A stretch of DNA of 64,000 nucleotides from contig NZ_NEHB01000017.1 in NCBI RefSeq assembly GCF_002127655.1, forward strand, positions 1 through 64,000. The letters are read 5' to 3'. The stretch is from Janthinobacterium sp. GW456P (lineage in GTDB: Bacteria > Pseudomonadota > Gammaproteobacteria > Burkholderiales > Burkholderiaceae_D). Numbering within the stretch: position 1 is the first letter of the stretch; every line of letters starts with the position of its first letter. The position numbers and the translations under genes are program-made. A model generated the notes under the pieces. That model did not search any database and was not told the DNA's origin. It saw only the letters and a list, made by a program, of their open reading frames with translations. Positions 25,303 to 35,700 of the stretch are shown piece by piece.

Positions 25303-27177
25303 ATGTCACTGAACCCCTTCCCGCCGCTGCGCCGCGGCTTTGGCGCATTCTGGCGCGCGCTGGACGCCACCCGCCGCGCGGTCATCAATCTGATTTTCCT
25401 GCTGATCGTCATCGCCATCCTGATCGCCCTCTTCGGCGGCGGCGCCAAGCCGCTGGCGGAAAAGACCACCCTGGTGCTGGACTTGCAAGGCCCGCTGGTC
25501 GAGGAAACCCCGGGCGGCGTGCGCGAGGCCGTGCTGGCCAATGTCAGCGGCGAAGTCAAGAAAAGCGTGCAGCTGCGCGACGTGCTGGCCGTGCTCGACA
25601 CGGCGGCCAAGGACAAGAACATCGGCTCCATGGTCATCCTGCTCGATGAATTGCAGGGCGGCGGCCTGGCCTCGCTGCGCGAAGTGGCGGCGGGCGTGGA
25701 ACGCTTCCGCGCCACCGGCAAGAAAGTGACGGCCTGGGGTTCGAGCTACAACCAGCGCCAGTACCTGGTGGCGGCCAAGGCCGACGAGGTATTCCTGCAC
25801 CCCATGGGCGGCGTCATGCTGGAAGGCTTTGGCCGCTACCGCAATTACTACCGCGACGCGCTCGACAAAGTGGGCGTCACCGTCAACCTGCTGAAAGTGG
25901 GCACGTATAAGAGCGCGGCCGAGCCTTTCATCGCCAACGGCCCGTCCGACGCGGCGGCAGAAGCGGACCGCTACCTGAACAATGGCCTGTGGACCACCTA
26001 CACGACGGACGTGGAAAAGGCGCGCAAACTGCCGGCCGGCGCCATCATGCAAGCGATCGACGCGCTGCCCGCGCTGATGACGGCGGCAGGCGGCGACATT
26101 GCCAAGCTGTCGCTGGACGCCAAGCTGGTCGACGGCCTGAAAACGCGCGATGAACTGCGCCAGTTCATGATGGCGCGCGGCGCGAAGAATACGGAAGGCA
26201 CGAACTTCCGCCAGGTGAACTACACCGATTACCTGGCGCGCCTGCGTCCCGTGCACGTCGGCGACGCTGTCGGCGTGGTCATCGCCTCCGGCGAAATCGG
26301 CGACGGCATCGCGCCGCCGGGCGCCATCGGCGGCCTGTCCACCTCGCGCCTGATCCGCCAGGCGCGCGAAGACAAGTCGATCAAGGCCGTCGTGCTACGC
26401 GTCGATTCGCCGGGCGGCAGCGCCTTCGGCTCGGAACTGATCCGCCGCGAACTGGAATTGACGCGCGCCGCCGGCAAGCCGGTGGTCGTCTCGATGGGCA
26501 ACGTGGCCGCTTCCGGCGGCTACTGGATCAGCACCTCGTCCGATGAGGTGATCGCCGACGCGGCCACCATCACCGGTTCCATCGGCGTGTTCGCGATTCT
26601 GCCGACGGCCGACAAGGTGGTGGAAAAGTTGGGCATCCACACGGCCGGTTCGCCGACCACCTGGCTGGCTGACGCGGGCAATCCATTGCGCCCGCTCGAC
26701 CCGCGCTTCGCGCAAGTGATCCAGGGCTCGATCAACCACGTGTATGGCGACTTCCTGGGCCTGGCCGCCAAGGCGCGCAAGACGACGCCGGAAAAGATCA
26801 ATGAGGTGGCGCAGGGCCGCGTCTGGACCGGCTTGCAGGCGAAAGAGCGCAACCTGGTCGACCGCATCGGCAGCTATGGCGACGCGCTGGCCTCGGCCGC
26901 CAAGCGCGCCAAGCTGGGCAGCGACTACCGCGTGACCTACCTGGAGCAGGAAACGTCGAACGTGGACCGTCTGATCGGCATGTTCGGTTCCAAGGCCATG
27001 GCTTCGCTGGGCCTGGGCGAGCACGTGAAGCTGGGCCTGGCCGGCACGGGCTTGCCGGCCGACGCGGCGCTGGGCATGGCGCAGGACCTCTCCTGGCTGT
27101 CGGGGATCACGCGCGAACGCAAACCGTTCATGGCGCTCACGCACTGCCTGTGCGAGGTGCCCCTGGGCGGCAAGTAA
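25303..27177 (+). CDS. sppA: Signal peptide peptidase SppA, 67-kDa type
   Basis: This 624-residue membrane-bound serine protease degrades cleaved signal peptides. It has an N-terminal membrane anchor (about 27-46) and two tandem SppA domains, as in the E. coli enzyme. The Ser/Lys dyad is split between them: Lys203 in LLKVGTYKSAAEPF (first domain) and Ser404 in MGNVAASGGYW (second domain). DSPGGSAFGSE and TITGSIGVFA are also intact. It is monocistronic, with a good terminator at 27200-27227. Confidence 0.96.
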   Translation: MSLNPFPPLRRGFGAFWRALDATRRAVINLIFLLIVIAILIALFGGGAKPLAEKTTLVLDLQGPLVEETPGGVREAVLANVSGEVKKSVQLRDVLAVLDTAAKDKNIGSMVILLDELQGGGLASLREVAAGVERFRATGKKVTAWGSSYNQRQYLVAAKADEVFLHPMGGVMLEGFGRYRNYYRDALDKVGVTVNLLKVGTYKSAAEPFIANGPSDAAAEADRYLNNGLWTTYTTDVEKARKLPAGAIMQAIDALPALMTAAGGDIAKLSLDAKLVDGLKTRDELRQFMMARGAKNTEGTNFRQVNYTDYLARLRPVHVGDAVGVVIASGEIGDGIAPPGAIGGLSTSRLIRQAREDKSIKAVVLRVDSPGGSAFGSELIRRELELTRAAGKPVVVSMGNVAASGGYWISTSSDEVIADAATITGSIGVFAILPTADKVVEKLGIHTAGSPTTWLADAGNPLRPLDPRFAQVIQGSINHVYGDFLGLAAKARKTTPEKINEVAQGRVWTGLQAKERNLVDRIGSYGDALASAAKRAKLGSDYRVTYLEQETSNVDRLIGMFGSKAMASLGLGEHVKLGLAGTGLPADAALGMAQDLSWLSGITRERKPFMALTHCLCEVPLGGK

Positions 27178-27199
27178 CACCCACATCAACAGCATATCC

Positions 27200-27227
27200 A
27201 AGCCGGCTTCGCCCGGCTTGTTTTTCT
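27200..27227 (+). terminator. Intrinsic terminator of sppA
   Basis: AAGCCGG (27200-27206) pairs with CCGGCTT (27213-27219) around a 6-nt loop and is followed by GTTTTTCTT. Confidence 0.88.
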
Positions 27228-27240
27228 TCAGGAGCAGACT

Positions 27241-27786
27241 ATGGCAAGCGACATGAGTGCACCGACGGGTATCACCATCCGCCCTTGCATCAAGGGCGAT
27301 GAACAGGCGCTGGCGCTGGTGGGGCAGGCGACGTTTCTCGAGGCCTTCGCCGGCATCCTCGATGGCGCCGATATTCTCGCCCATTGCCAGCGCCAGCACG
27401 ACGCGCAGCTGTACCGCGACTGGCTGGCGCTGCCGGCCCTGCGTTTATGGCTGGCCGAGGCCATGCCGGGCGGCGCGCCCGTCGGTTATCTGGTGCTCAG
27501 TCCCGCCAGTCTGCCGCTGGCGGACCCGCGTCCGGACGACCTGGAAATCAAGCGCATCTACCTGCTGCACCGCTTCCAGGGCCAGCGCGTGGGCCAGCGC
27601 CTGATGCAGGCGGCGCTGAGCCAGGCGCGCGCCAGCGGGGCAGGGCGCGTGCTGCTGGGCGTGTACGCGGAAAACCACGCTGCGCTGGCGTTCTATGCGC
27701 GCTGCGGCTTTGCGCAGGTGGGACGGCGCGCCTTCCGCGTGGGCCGCACCGACTACCAGGATGTCATCCTCGGCATGACCTTGTAA
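27241..27786 (+). CDS. GNAT-family N-acetyltransferase
   Basis: This 181-residue acetyltransferase has an intact acetyl-CoA loop (RFQGQRVGQRLMQAAL), motif B (NHAALAFYARCGFAQVG) and an N-terminal GITIRPCIKGDEQAL strand-helix. A CAGGAG ribosome site lies 6 bases before ATG 27241. Its substrate is unknown; the general pattern is that of ribosomal-protein or small-amine acetyltransferases. It is separated from sppA by a terminator. Confidence 0.9.
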   Translation: MASDMSAPTGITIRPCIKGDEQALALVGQATFLEAFAGILDGADILAHCQRQHDAQLYRDWLALPALRLWLAEAMPGGAPVGYLVLSPASLPLADPRPDDLEIKRIYLLHRFQGQRVGQRLMQAALSQARASGAGRVLLGVYAENHAALAFYARCGFAQVGRRAFRVGRTDYQDVILGMTL

Positions 27787-28220
27787 ATCCAGGTAAAGAA
27801 TCGCGGCCGTCCGTGACCACTTGAGCCCCGGCGGCGCCAGGTCAAGGCGGCTGGCGGGAGATTTGTAGCGAGTTTGTATCTGCATGCGAGTCGCCCGCGT
27901 CCGCCGCACGCCGGGCGATGACGCCCCGCAAGCCTGATTTTTCCACCATTACCCCACAGGGTCGGCGTGCCTGCCGGCCTGCCTGCTCCTCCCATGTCTG
28001 CCAGGCTGTGTGTAATTGTTTCAGGCAGAAATGAAACAGTTACATGACTATGCTAGAGTCTTTTCACGCCAGGGAGCGATGTTTTTTCAGCTGACTTTCA
28101 GCTCTTGACTCCCCCGCCGTGTACCGAAACAACCCCGAAAACGGTCGTCCTGCCTGAGTGTGTTCCACCTCGGCCGGCGCCACAGACTCGCCGTGCCAGC
28201 GGCCACTACAAGGATAAGCG
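27787..28220. promoter_or_regulatory. 434-bp region upstream of the RND pump operon
   Basis: No gene is visible in this stretch on either strand. Its right half holds a perfect inverted repeat, TGTTTCA-N8-TGAAACA (28017-28038), shortly followed by a possible -10 element TATGCT (28049-28054). This is the likely promoter and operator of the mdtABC-like operon. The 170-nt leader from there to the start codon shows no recognised riboswitch. Confidence 0.5.
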
Positions 28221-29576
28221 ATGGATTCGCAGACTACACCCCATACCCCGCGGCGCAGCCGCCGTTCGAAAATCGTCGGCACGGTCATCGCGCTGGCCGT
28301 GATGGCTGCGCTGGGGGGCGGTGCCTGGTACCTGACCCACGCCGGCAGCAGCGCGCCGGGCGGCCCCGGCATGGCCGGACCCGGCGGGCCGGGCGGACCC
28401 GGTGGCCCCGGCGGGCGCCGCGGCGGCCCTTCGACCACCGTCGGCGTGGCCACGGCCGTGAAGTCCGACCTGCCCGTGGTGCTCGATGCGCTGGGCACGG
28501 TGACGGCCGCCTCCACCGTGACGGTGCGCCCGCAAGTGTCGGGCATTTTGAAGGAGCTGAAATTCAAGGAAGGCGGCATGGTCAAGGCGGGCCAGGTGGT
28601 GGCGCAGATCGACCCGGCCCAGTTCGAGATGGCGCTGATGCAGGCCACGGGCCAGCGCCAGCGCGATGAAGCGCAGCTGGAAAACGCGCGCCTGACCCTG
28701 AAACGCTATCAAACCCTGCTGGGCCAGGATTCCATCGCGCGCCAGGATGTCGACACGCAGGCCGCCCTGGTGAAACAGCTGGAAGGCACGGTGATGACGG
28801 ACCGCGCGGCCGAAGGCACGGCCAGGCTGAACCTGGGCTACACCAAGGTGGTGTCGCCGATCAGCGGCCGCGCGGGCCTGAAGGTGGTCGATATCGGCAA
28901 CCTGGTGAGTACCAGCGATGCGGGCGGCGTGGTGGTGGTGACGCAGCTCTCGCCCATCGACGTGGAATTCTCCGTGCCGCAAGATAAAGTGCAGACCATC
29001 CAGGAGCGCCTGAATGGCGGCGCGGCCCTGGCCGCGCTGGCGCTGGACCGCACGCGCACGCATGCGCTGGACCAGGGCGGCTTGACGGCGCTGGACAACC
29101 AGGTCGACGTGCAGACGGGCACCGTGCGTGCCAAGGCCCGCTACAGCAATGACAAGATGGCGCTGTTCCCCAGCCAGTTCGTCAACGTACGGCTGGAACT
29201 GGGCAATATCACGGGCGCCGTGCTGGTGCCCGTCACGGCCCTGCGTCACAGTAACAATGGCGACTTCGTGTATGTGCTGAAAGCCGATAAAACCGTCTCC
29301 GTGCGCATGGTCACGCGGGGCCAGGCCACCACCGATATGGTGGAAATCCGTGCCGGCCTGGAAGCGGGCGAGCAAGTCATCACGGAAGGCGCCGACCGCC
29401 TGAAGGAAGGCGCGAAAGTCACCCTGGCGGGCGACAAGCCGGCCATGGGCGGCGGTGGCGCGGGGGCGAACGGCGAACGCCGCCACCGCCGCCAGCATCC
29501 TGACGGCGCATCGGCTTCCGCCTCCGCGCCGGCCAGTGCGCCAGCCACGGCGCCGGCGAAGGGCGCGGCGCAATGA
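28221..29576 (+). CDS. mdtA: RND efflux periplasmic adaptor (MdtA-like)
   Basis: This 451-residue membrane-fusion protein links the inner-membrane RND pumps to the outer-membrane channel. It has an N-terminal anchor (about 18-40), a Gly/Pro-rich linker (about 46-70), a lipoyl/barrel-sandwich domain (VRPQVSGILKELKFKEGGMVKAGQ) interrupted by an alpha-hairpin (about 140-190), then beta-barrel and membrane-proximal parts (LDNQVDVQTGTVRAKARY). The C-terminal 40 residues are low-complexity Ala/Ser/Pro. Its stop overlaps the next start as ATGA. Confidence 0.93.
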   Translation: MDSQTTPHTPRRSRRSKIVGTVIALAVMAALGGGAWYLTHAGSSAPGGPGMAGPGGPGGPGGPGGRRGGPSTTVGVATAVKSDLPVVLDALGTVTAASTVTVRPQVSGILKELKFKEGGMVKAGQVVAQIDPAQFEMALMQATGQRQRDEAQLENARLTLKRYQTLLGQDSIARQDVDTQAALVKQLEGTVMTDRAAEGTARLNLGYTKVVSPISGRAGLKVVDIGNLVSTSDAGGVVVVTQLSPIDVEFSVPQDKVQTIQERLNGGAALAALALDRTRTHALDQGGLTALDNQVDVQTGTVRAKARYSNDKMALFPSQFVNVRLELGNITGAVLVPVTALRHSNNGDFVYVLKADKTVSVRMVTRGQATTDMVEIRAGLEAGEQVITEGADRLKEGAKVTLAGDKPAMGGGGAGANGERRHRRQHPDGASASASAPASAPATAPAKGAAQ

Positions 29577-32500
29577 GTCCGTCGACGCCATTCATCCAGC
29601 GCCCCGTCGCCACGGCGCTGCTGATGCTGGCCATCGTGCTGGCGGGGCTGGTCGGCTTCAAGTTCCTGCCGCTGGCCGCCTTGCCGCAGGTGGACTTCCC
29701 CACCATCCAGGTGCAGACCCTGTATCCGGGCGCCAGCCCCGAAGTCATGGGCCAGACCGTGACGGCGCCGCTCGAGCGCCAGTTCGGCCAGATGTCGGGT
29801 TTACAGCGCATGAGTTCCACCAGCGCGGCCGGCGTCTCCCTCATCACCCTGCAATTCACCCTGGGCCAGACCCTGGACGTGGCCGAGCAGGAAGTGCAGG
29901 CCGCCATCAACGCGGGCGGCTCGCTGCTGCCGACGGACTTGCCGGCGCCGCCCGTGTACGCGAAGATCAACCCGGCCGATGCGCCCGTGCTGACCCTGGC
30001 CATCACGTCGGACACGATGCCGCTGACGCAGGTGCAGAACATTGTCAACACGCGCCTGGCGCTGAAGATCAGCCAGGTCAACGGCGTGGGCCTCGTGTCG
30101 CTGTCGGGCGGCCAGCGTCCCGCCGTGCGCATCCAGGGCGATACCAAGCTGCTGGCGTCCTACGGCCTGGGCCTCGACAGCCTGCGCACGGCCATCGCGG
30201 CGGCCAACGTCAACAGCGCCAAGGGCAGTTTCGACGGCCCTACGCGCTCGTTCACCATCAACGCCAACGATCAATTGGTGACGGCGGAAGACTACAAGCG
30301 CCTGATCATCACGTATAAAAACGGCGCGCCCGTGCGCCTGGCTGACGTGGCGAATGTGGTCGACAGCGCGGAAAACACGCGCCTCGGTGCCTGGTCGGGC
30401 AAGCAGCCGGCCATCATCCTGAACGTGCAGCGCCAGCCCGGCGCCAACGTCATCAAGACGGTCGACGCCATCAAGGCCCTGCTGCCTGACCTGCAGGCCA
30501 GCCTGCCGGCGGCCATGAAGCTCGACGTGCTGAGCGACCGCACGACGGGCATCCGCGCCTCGGTCGAACACGTGGAAATGGAACTGTTATTGTCGGTGCT
30601 GCTGGTGGTGCTGGTGATCTTCGCCTTTTTGCACAGCCTGCGCGCCACGGTGATCGCCAGCCTGTCCGTGCCGATCTCGCTGATCGGCGCCTGCGGCGTC
30701 ATGTATCTGCTTGGCTACAGCCTGAACAACCTGTCGCTGATGGCCCTGACGATTGCCACCGGCTTTGTCGTCGATGACGCCATCGTCATGATCGAAAATA
30801 TCGCCCGCTACATCGAGGAGGGCGAAACGCCGATGGCCGCCGCATTGAAGGGCGCGTCGCAGATCGGCTTTACCATCATCTCGCTGACGGTGTCATTGAT
30901 CGCCGTGCTGATTCCCCTGCTGTTCATGGGCGACGTGGTAGGCCGGCTGTTCCGCGAATTCGCCATGACCCTGGCCATCACGATCCTCATTTCCGCCGTG
31001 GTCTCGCTGACGCTGGTGCCGATGATGTCGGCGCGCTGGCTGAAAAGCCACGCCGATGAAAAAATCAGTGCCACGGGCCAGCGCATCCAGGCTTTCCTCG
31101 ACAAGGTCATCCATCAGTACGACCTTGCGCTGGTGTGGGTGCTGAAGCGCCAGGGATTGACCCTGCTGGTGGCCCTGGCCACCTTGCTGCTCACGGTGGT
31201 CTTGTACATCACCATCCCGAAAGGACTGTTCCCCACGCAGGACACGGGCCAGCTGCAGGCGCGCATCGAAACCTCGCAAGCCGTCTCGTACGCACGCATG
31301 GCCGCCTTGCAGCAGGCCGCCGCCAGCGCGCTGCTGGAAGACCCCGCAGTCGATACCCTGAGTTCCCTCGTCGGCGTCGACGCGGCCAACAACACCATGC
31401 TGCACACGGGCAGCATGCTGATCAACCTGAAGCGTCCGCGCAGCGGCAGCCAGGACGAGATCATGCAGCGCCTGCGCGAGCGCGTGGCCAAGGTGGCTGG
31501 CGTCACCCTGTACCTGCAGCCGACGCAGGATTTGACCATCGATGCGGAATCGGGCCCGACGCAATACCGCGTCTCGCTCGAAGGGGCCGACACGGCCACC
31601 GTCACCGAGTGGGCCGGCAAGCTGGCAGTCCGCATGCGCGAGCAATCGCAGCTGCGCAACGTCGTCACGGATGCGGGCGCGACGGGCGCCGCCGTCACGG
31701 TGGCCATCGACCGCGACAGCGCCGCGCGCATGTCCGTCACCACGGCCACCGTCGACGACGCGCTGTACAACGCCTTCGGCCAGCGCATCATCTCGACGAT
31801 TTTCACGGAAACCAACCAGTACCGCGTGATCCTCGAAGCGCAGCCGGGCATCGTCACCACGCCGTCCGACCTGTCGGACCTGCAGGTGCGCACGGGGTCC
31901 GGCAAGTCGACGCCGCTGTCGGCCTTTGCCAGCGTCAGCGAAAAGCAGGCGCCGCTGCAGATCACGCACGTGGCGCAGTACCCGGCCACGACCCTGGGCT
32001 TCGACACAGCGCAGGGCGTGGCGCTGGGCAGCGCCGTCGACGCCATCCGCCAGGCGGCGAAGGACATCGCCTTGCCGCCCTCGGTGACGTTGACGTTCCT
32101 GGGCGCGGCCGGCGCGTATGAAAACTCGCTGTCGAACCAGCTGTGGCTCATTCTCGCCGCCGTCGTCTGCGTCTACATCGTGCTCGGCGTGCTGTACGAA
32201 AGCTATATCCACCCGCTGACGATCCTGTCGACCCTGCCGTCGGCCGGCGTGGGCGCCTTGCTGGCGCTGATGATCTCGGGGCAGGACCTGGGCGTGATCG
32301 GCATCATCGGCATCATCCTCCTGATCGGTATCGTCAAGAAGAACGCCATCATGATGATCGACTTCGCCATCGAGGCCGAGCGCGATGAAGGCAAAAGCCC
32401 GCAGGAAGCCATCCACCAGGCGGCGCTGCTGCGTTTCCGTCCGATTTTGATGACGACCCTGGCGGCGCTGTTCGCGGCCGTGCCGCTGATGCTGGGCTGG

Positions 32501-32704
32501 GGCGAGGGCGCCGAGCTGCGCCGTCCGCTGGGCCTGGCCATCTTCGGCGGCCTGATCGTCAGCCAGGTGCTGACCCTGTTTACCACGCCCGTCATCTACC
32601 TGGGCTTCGACCGCCTTGGTCAACGCTTTGCGGGCAAAGGGAAGAACGCTGTCAGTCTCGATAAACCGCGGGACCGCCTGGAAGACAAGGGGAGCGCCGC
32701 GTGA
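29573..32704 (+). CDS. mdtB: RND efflux pump subunit (MdtB-like)
   Basis: This 1043-residue inner-membrane proton-driven pump has 12 transmembrane helices and two large periplasmic loops. It begins SPSTPFIQRPVATALLMLAI, and the proton-relay aspartates are present in GFVVDDAIVMIEN. In E. coli MdtB and MdtC assemble as a B2C heterotrimer that exports bile salts, novobiocin and related compounds. The presence of two distinct pump genes in a row fits that arrangement. It overlaps both neighbours by 4 bp. Confidence 0.95.
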   Translation: MSPSTPFIQRPVATALLMLAIVLAGLVGFKFLPLAALPQVDFPTIQVQTLYPGASPEVMGQTVTAPLERQFGQMSGLQRMSSTSAAGVSLITLQFTLGQTLDVAEQEVQAAINAGGSLLPTDLPAPPVYAKINPADAPVLTLAITSDTMPLTQVQNIVNTRLALKISQVNGVGLVSLSGGQRPAVRIQGDTKLLASYGLGLDSLRTAIAAANVNSAKGSFDGPTRSFTINANDQLVTAEDYKRLIITYKNGAPVRLADVANVVDSAENTRLGAWSGKQPAIILNVQRQPGANVIKTVDAIKALLPDLQASLPAAMKLDVLSDRTTGIRASVEHVEMELLLSVLLVVLVIFAFLHSLRATVIASLSVPISLIGACGVMYLLGYSLNNLSLMALTIATGFVVDDAIVMIENIARYIEEGETPMAAALKGASQIGFTIISLTVSLIAVLIPLLFMGDVVGRLFREFAMTLAITILISAVVSLTLVPMMSARWLKSHADEKISATGQRIQAFLDKVIHQYDLALVWVLKRQGLTLLVALATLLLTVVLYITIPKGLFPTQDTGQLQARIETSQAVSYARMAALQQAAASALLEDPAVDTLSSLVGVDAANNTMLHTGSMLINLKRPRSGSQDEIMQRLRERVAKVAGVTLYLQPTQDLTIDAESGPTQYRVSLEGADTATVTEWAGKLAVRMREQSQLRNVVTDAGATGAAVTVAIDRDSAARMSVTTATVDDALYNAFGQRIISTIFTETNQYRVILEAQPGIVTTPSDLSDLQVRTGSGKSTPLSAFASVSEKQAPLQITHVAQYPATTLGFDTAQGVALGSAVDAIRQAAKDIALPPSVTLTFLGAAGAYENSLSNQLWLILAAVVCVYIVLGVLYESYIHPLTILSTLPSAGVGALLALMISGQDLGVIGIIGIILLIGIVKKNAIMMIDFAIEAERDEGKSPQEAIHQAALLRFRPILMTTLAALFAAVPLMLGWGEGAELRRPLGLAIFGGLIVSQVLTLFTTPVIYLGFDRLGQRFAGKGKNAVSLDKPRDRLEDKGSAA

Positions 32705-35700
32705 ACCTGTCCGAACCGTTCGTCAAGCGTCCCATCGCCACCGTGCTGCTGACCATCGGCATCGCGCTGGCGGGCATCGGCGCCTTCTTCGTGCTGCCCG
32801 TCTCGCCGCTGCCGCAGGTCGATTATCCGACCATTTCCGTCAGCGCCAGCCTGCCCGGCGCCAGCCCCGCGACCATGGCCACCTCGGTGGCCACGCCGCT
32901 GGAACGGCGCCTGGGCGTGATCTCGGGCGTGAACGAGATGACGTCGTCGTCGGGCACGGGCTCGGCGCGCATCAACCTGCAGTTCGACCTGAACCGCAAG
33001 ATCGATTCGGCCGCGCGCGAAGTGCAGGCGGCCATCGCCGCCGCGCGCGTGGACTTGCCGGCCACCCTGCGCAGCAACCCGACCTACCGCAAGGCCAATC
33101 CATCCGACGCGCCCGTGATCATCCTGGCGCTGACGTCCAAGACGCGCACGCCGGGCCAGATCTACGACGCCGTGTCGAACCTGGTGCAGCAAAAGGTGGC
33201 GCAAGTGAAGGGCGTGGGCGACGTGGAACTGGGCGGCGGTTCGCTGCCGGCCGTGCGCGTGGAACTGCTGCCCTACCAGCTCAATCACTATGCCGTGTCG
33301 ATGGAAGACGTGCGCGCGGCCATCCAGGCCAGCAACGCCAACCGCCCGAAAGGGGCGATCTCCGGCGACGAGCGCAGCCTGCAGATCTACTCGGGCGCGG
33401 CGACGGCTTCGGGCGGGCGTAGCGCGGCCGATTACCGCAGCCTGGTGGTGGCCTGGCGCGACGGCGCCGCCATCCGCCTCGACGACGTGGCCGAAGTGCA
33501 GGACGGGGTGGAAAACAACAATACCCTGGGCCTGTTCAACGGCGACCCGGCCGTCATCGTGCTGATCACGCGCCAGCCCGGCGCCAACGTCATCGCCACG
33601 GTGGACGGCGTGCGCGCGCTGCTGCCGCAACTGCAGGCGCAGCTGCCCGGCGACATCAAGCTGCAGGTGGCGTCCGACAGCACCAATTCCATCCGCTCGT
33701 CCCTGCACGAGATCGAGTTCACCCTGATCCTCTCCATCGTGCTCGTCGTGCTGGTGGTCAGCGCCTTTTTGCGCAGCGTGCGCGCCACCATCATTCCCGC
33801 CGTGGCCACCATCGTCTCGCTGCTGGGCACCTTCGGCGTGATGTACATGCTGGGCTTTAGTCTGAACAACCTGTCGCTGATGGCGCTCACGGTGGCCACC
33901 GGCTTTGTCGTCGACGACGCCATCGTGGTGCTGGAAAACACGCAGCGCCACATCGAGGCGGGCATGGACCGCTTCAAGGCGGCCCTGCTGGGCGCGCGCG
34001 AAGTGGGCTTTACCGTGCTGTCGATCAGCCTGTCGCTGGTGGCCGTCTTCATCCCGCTGCTGTTCATGGGCGGACAGGTGGGGCGGCTGTTCCGCGAATT
34101 TGCCGTGACCCTGTCGGCCGCCGTGATGATTTCGCTGGTGATCTCGCTCACGACCACGCCGATGATGTGCGCCTGGCTGCTGAAAAGCGGGCAGCAGCAT
34201 AAAAAGCCGGGTGCCGTCGCGCGCTGGTTCGAACGCGGCTTCGACCGCATGCTGAGCATCTACGAACATTGCCTGGACTGGGCGCTGTCGAGTGCCGCGC
34301 TGGTGATGACCATCCTCGTTTTCGTCGTCGGCCTGAACGTGTACCTGTTCGCGGCCGCGCCCAAGGGCTTCTTCCCGCAGCAGGATACGGGCCAGATCAA
34401 CGGCGGCATGCGCGCCGACCAGAGCATCTCGTTCCAGGCCATGCAGAGCAAATTGCGCCAGCTGGTCAACATCATCAAGGACGATCCGGCCGTCGCCACC
34501 GTCGTCGGCTTTACGGGCGGCGGACGGGCAGGGGGCGGCTTCATGTTCATCGACCTCAAACCCGCCTCGCAGCGCACCGACAAGGGGCAGGCCGTGATCG
34601 CGCGCCTGCGCCCGCAGCTGGCCAAGGTGACGGGCATCTCGCTGTTCCTCAACCCCGTGCAAGATTTGCGCATGGGCGGGCGCTCGAGCAATTCGACCTA
34701 CCAGTACACGCTGATCAGCGATAACCAGGCGGACCTGAAGAAATGGGCGGCGAAGCTGGCCGACCAGATGAAGCTGCAGCCGGCCCTGATCGACGTGGAC
34801 ACGGACCAGGCGGAAAACGGCGTGGAAACCTTCGTCTCCATCGACAAGGACCGCGCCACGCAGCTGGGCGTGCAGGTGCGCGACATCGACAATGCGCTGT
34901 ACAACAGCTTCGGCCAGCGCCAGGTGGCGACCATCTACGATGAGCTGAACCAGTACCACGTGATCATGGAAGTGGCGCCGCGCTATGCGCAAAGTCCGGA
35001 AGCGCTGCGCTCCGTGTACGTGCCGGCCTCGAATGCGGCGGCCGTCGCCGCCAGCGCCACGACCGCCACGGCCACGACCGCCACGACCGCGGCCACGGCG
35101 GCATCGAACACGACGGCAGCGCGCGACCCGTCCAGCGGCTCGGCCCTGTCCACCACCCTGGCGCACATGGTGCCGCTGTCCTCGTTCAGCAGCTTTGCCG
35201 AAAGTTCGACGGCGACCTCGATCAACCACCAGGGCGGGGAACTGGCCACCACCGTGTCGTTCAACCTGGCCGATGGCTATCCGCTCAGCGACGGGCAGGC
35301 CGCTGTGGCCCAGGCGGAGTCGGAAATCGGCATGCCCGTGAACGTGCGCGGCAGCTTCCAGGGCTCGGCGAAGAGCGCGCAGGACAGCAACAAGGAGCAG
35401 CCGCTCTTGATCCTGGCGGCCATCGTGGTGATCTACATCGTGCTGGGCATCCTGTACGAAAGCCTGATCCACCCCGTCACCGTGCTGTCGACCTTGCCGT
35501 CGGCGGGGGTGGGCGCCGTGCTGGCCTTGCTGCTGTTCCGCATGGAGTTTTCCATCATCGCCCTGATCGGCGTGTTCCTGTTGATCGGTATCGTCAAGAA
35601 AAATGCTATATTGATCATCGACTTCGCGCTGGAGGCCGAGCGTTCGCGCGGCTTGAGTGCAGTGGAGGCGGTGCGCGAGGCATGTCTGCTGCGTTTCCGC

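Noticed and set aside
27753-27995. 80-codon minus-strand frame upstream of the RND operon
   Set aside because: Low-complexity Gly/Arg composition with no ribosome site, and it overlaps the end of the GNAT gene.
28340-28440. Gly/Pro repeat tract in the MdtA-like adaptor as a mobile or unstable element
   Set aside because: Short Gly-Pro-rich linkers after the membrane anchor are common in this adaptor family in G/C-rich bacteria.
32620-35472. 950-codon minus-strand frame across mdtC
   Set aside because: It is rich in Arg, His and Gln with no domain pattern. The plus strand encodes a complete RND pump.
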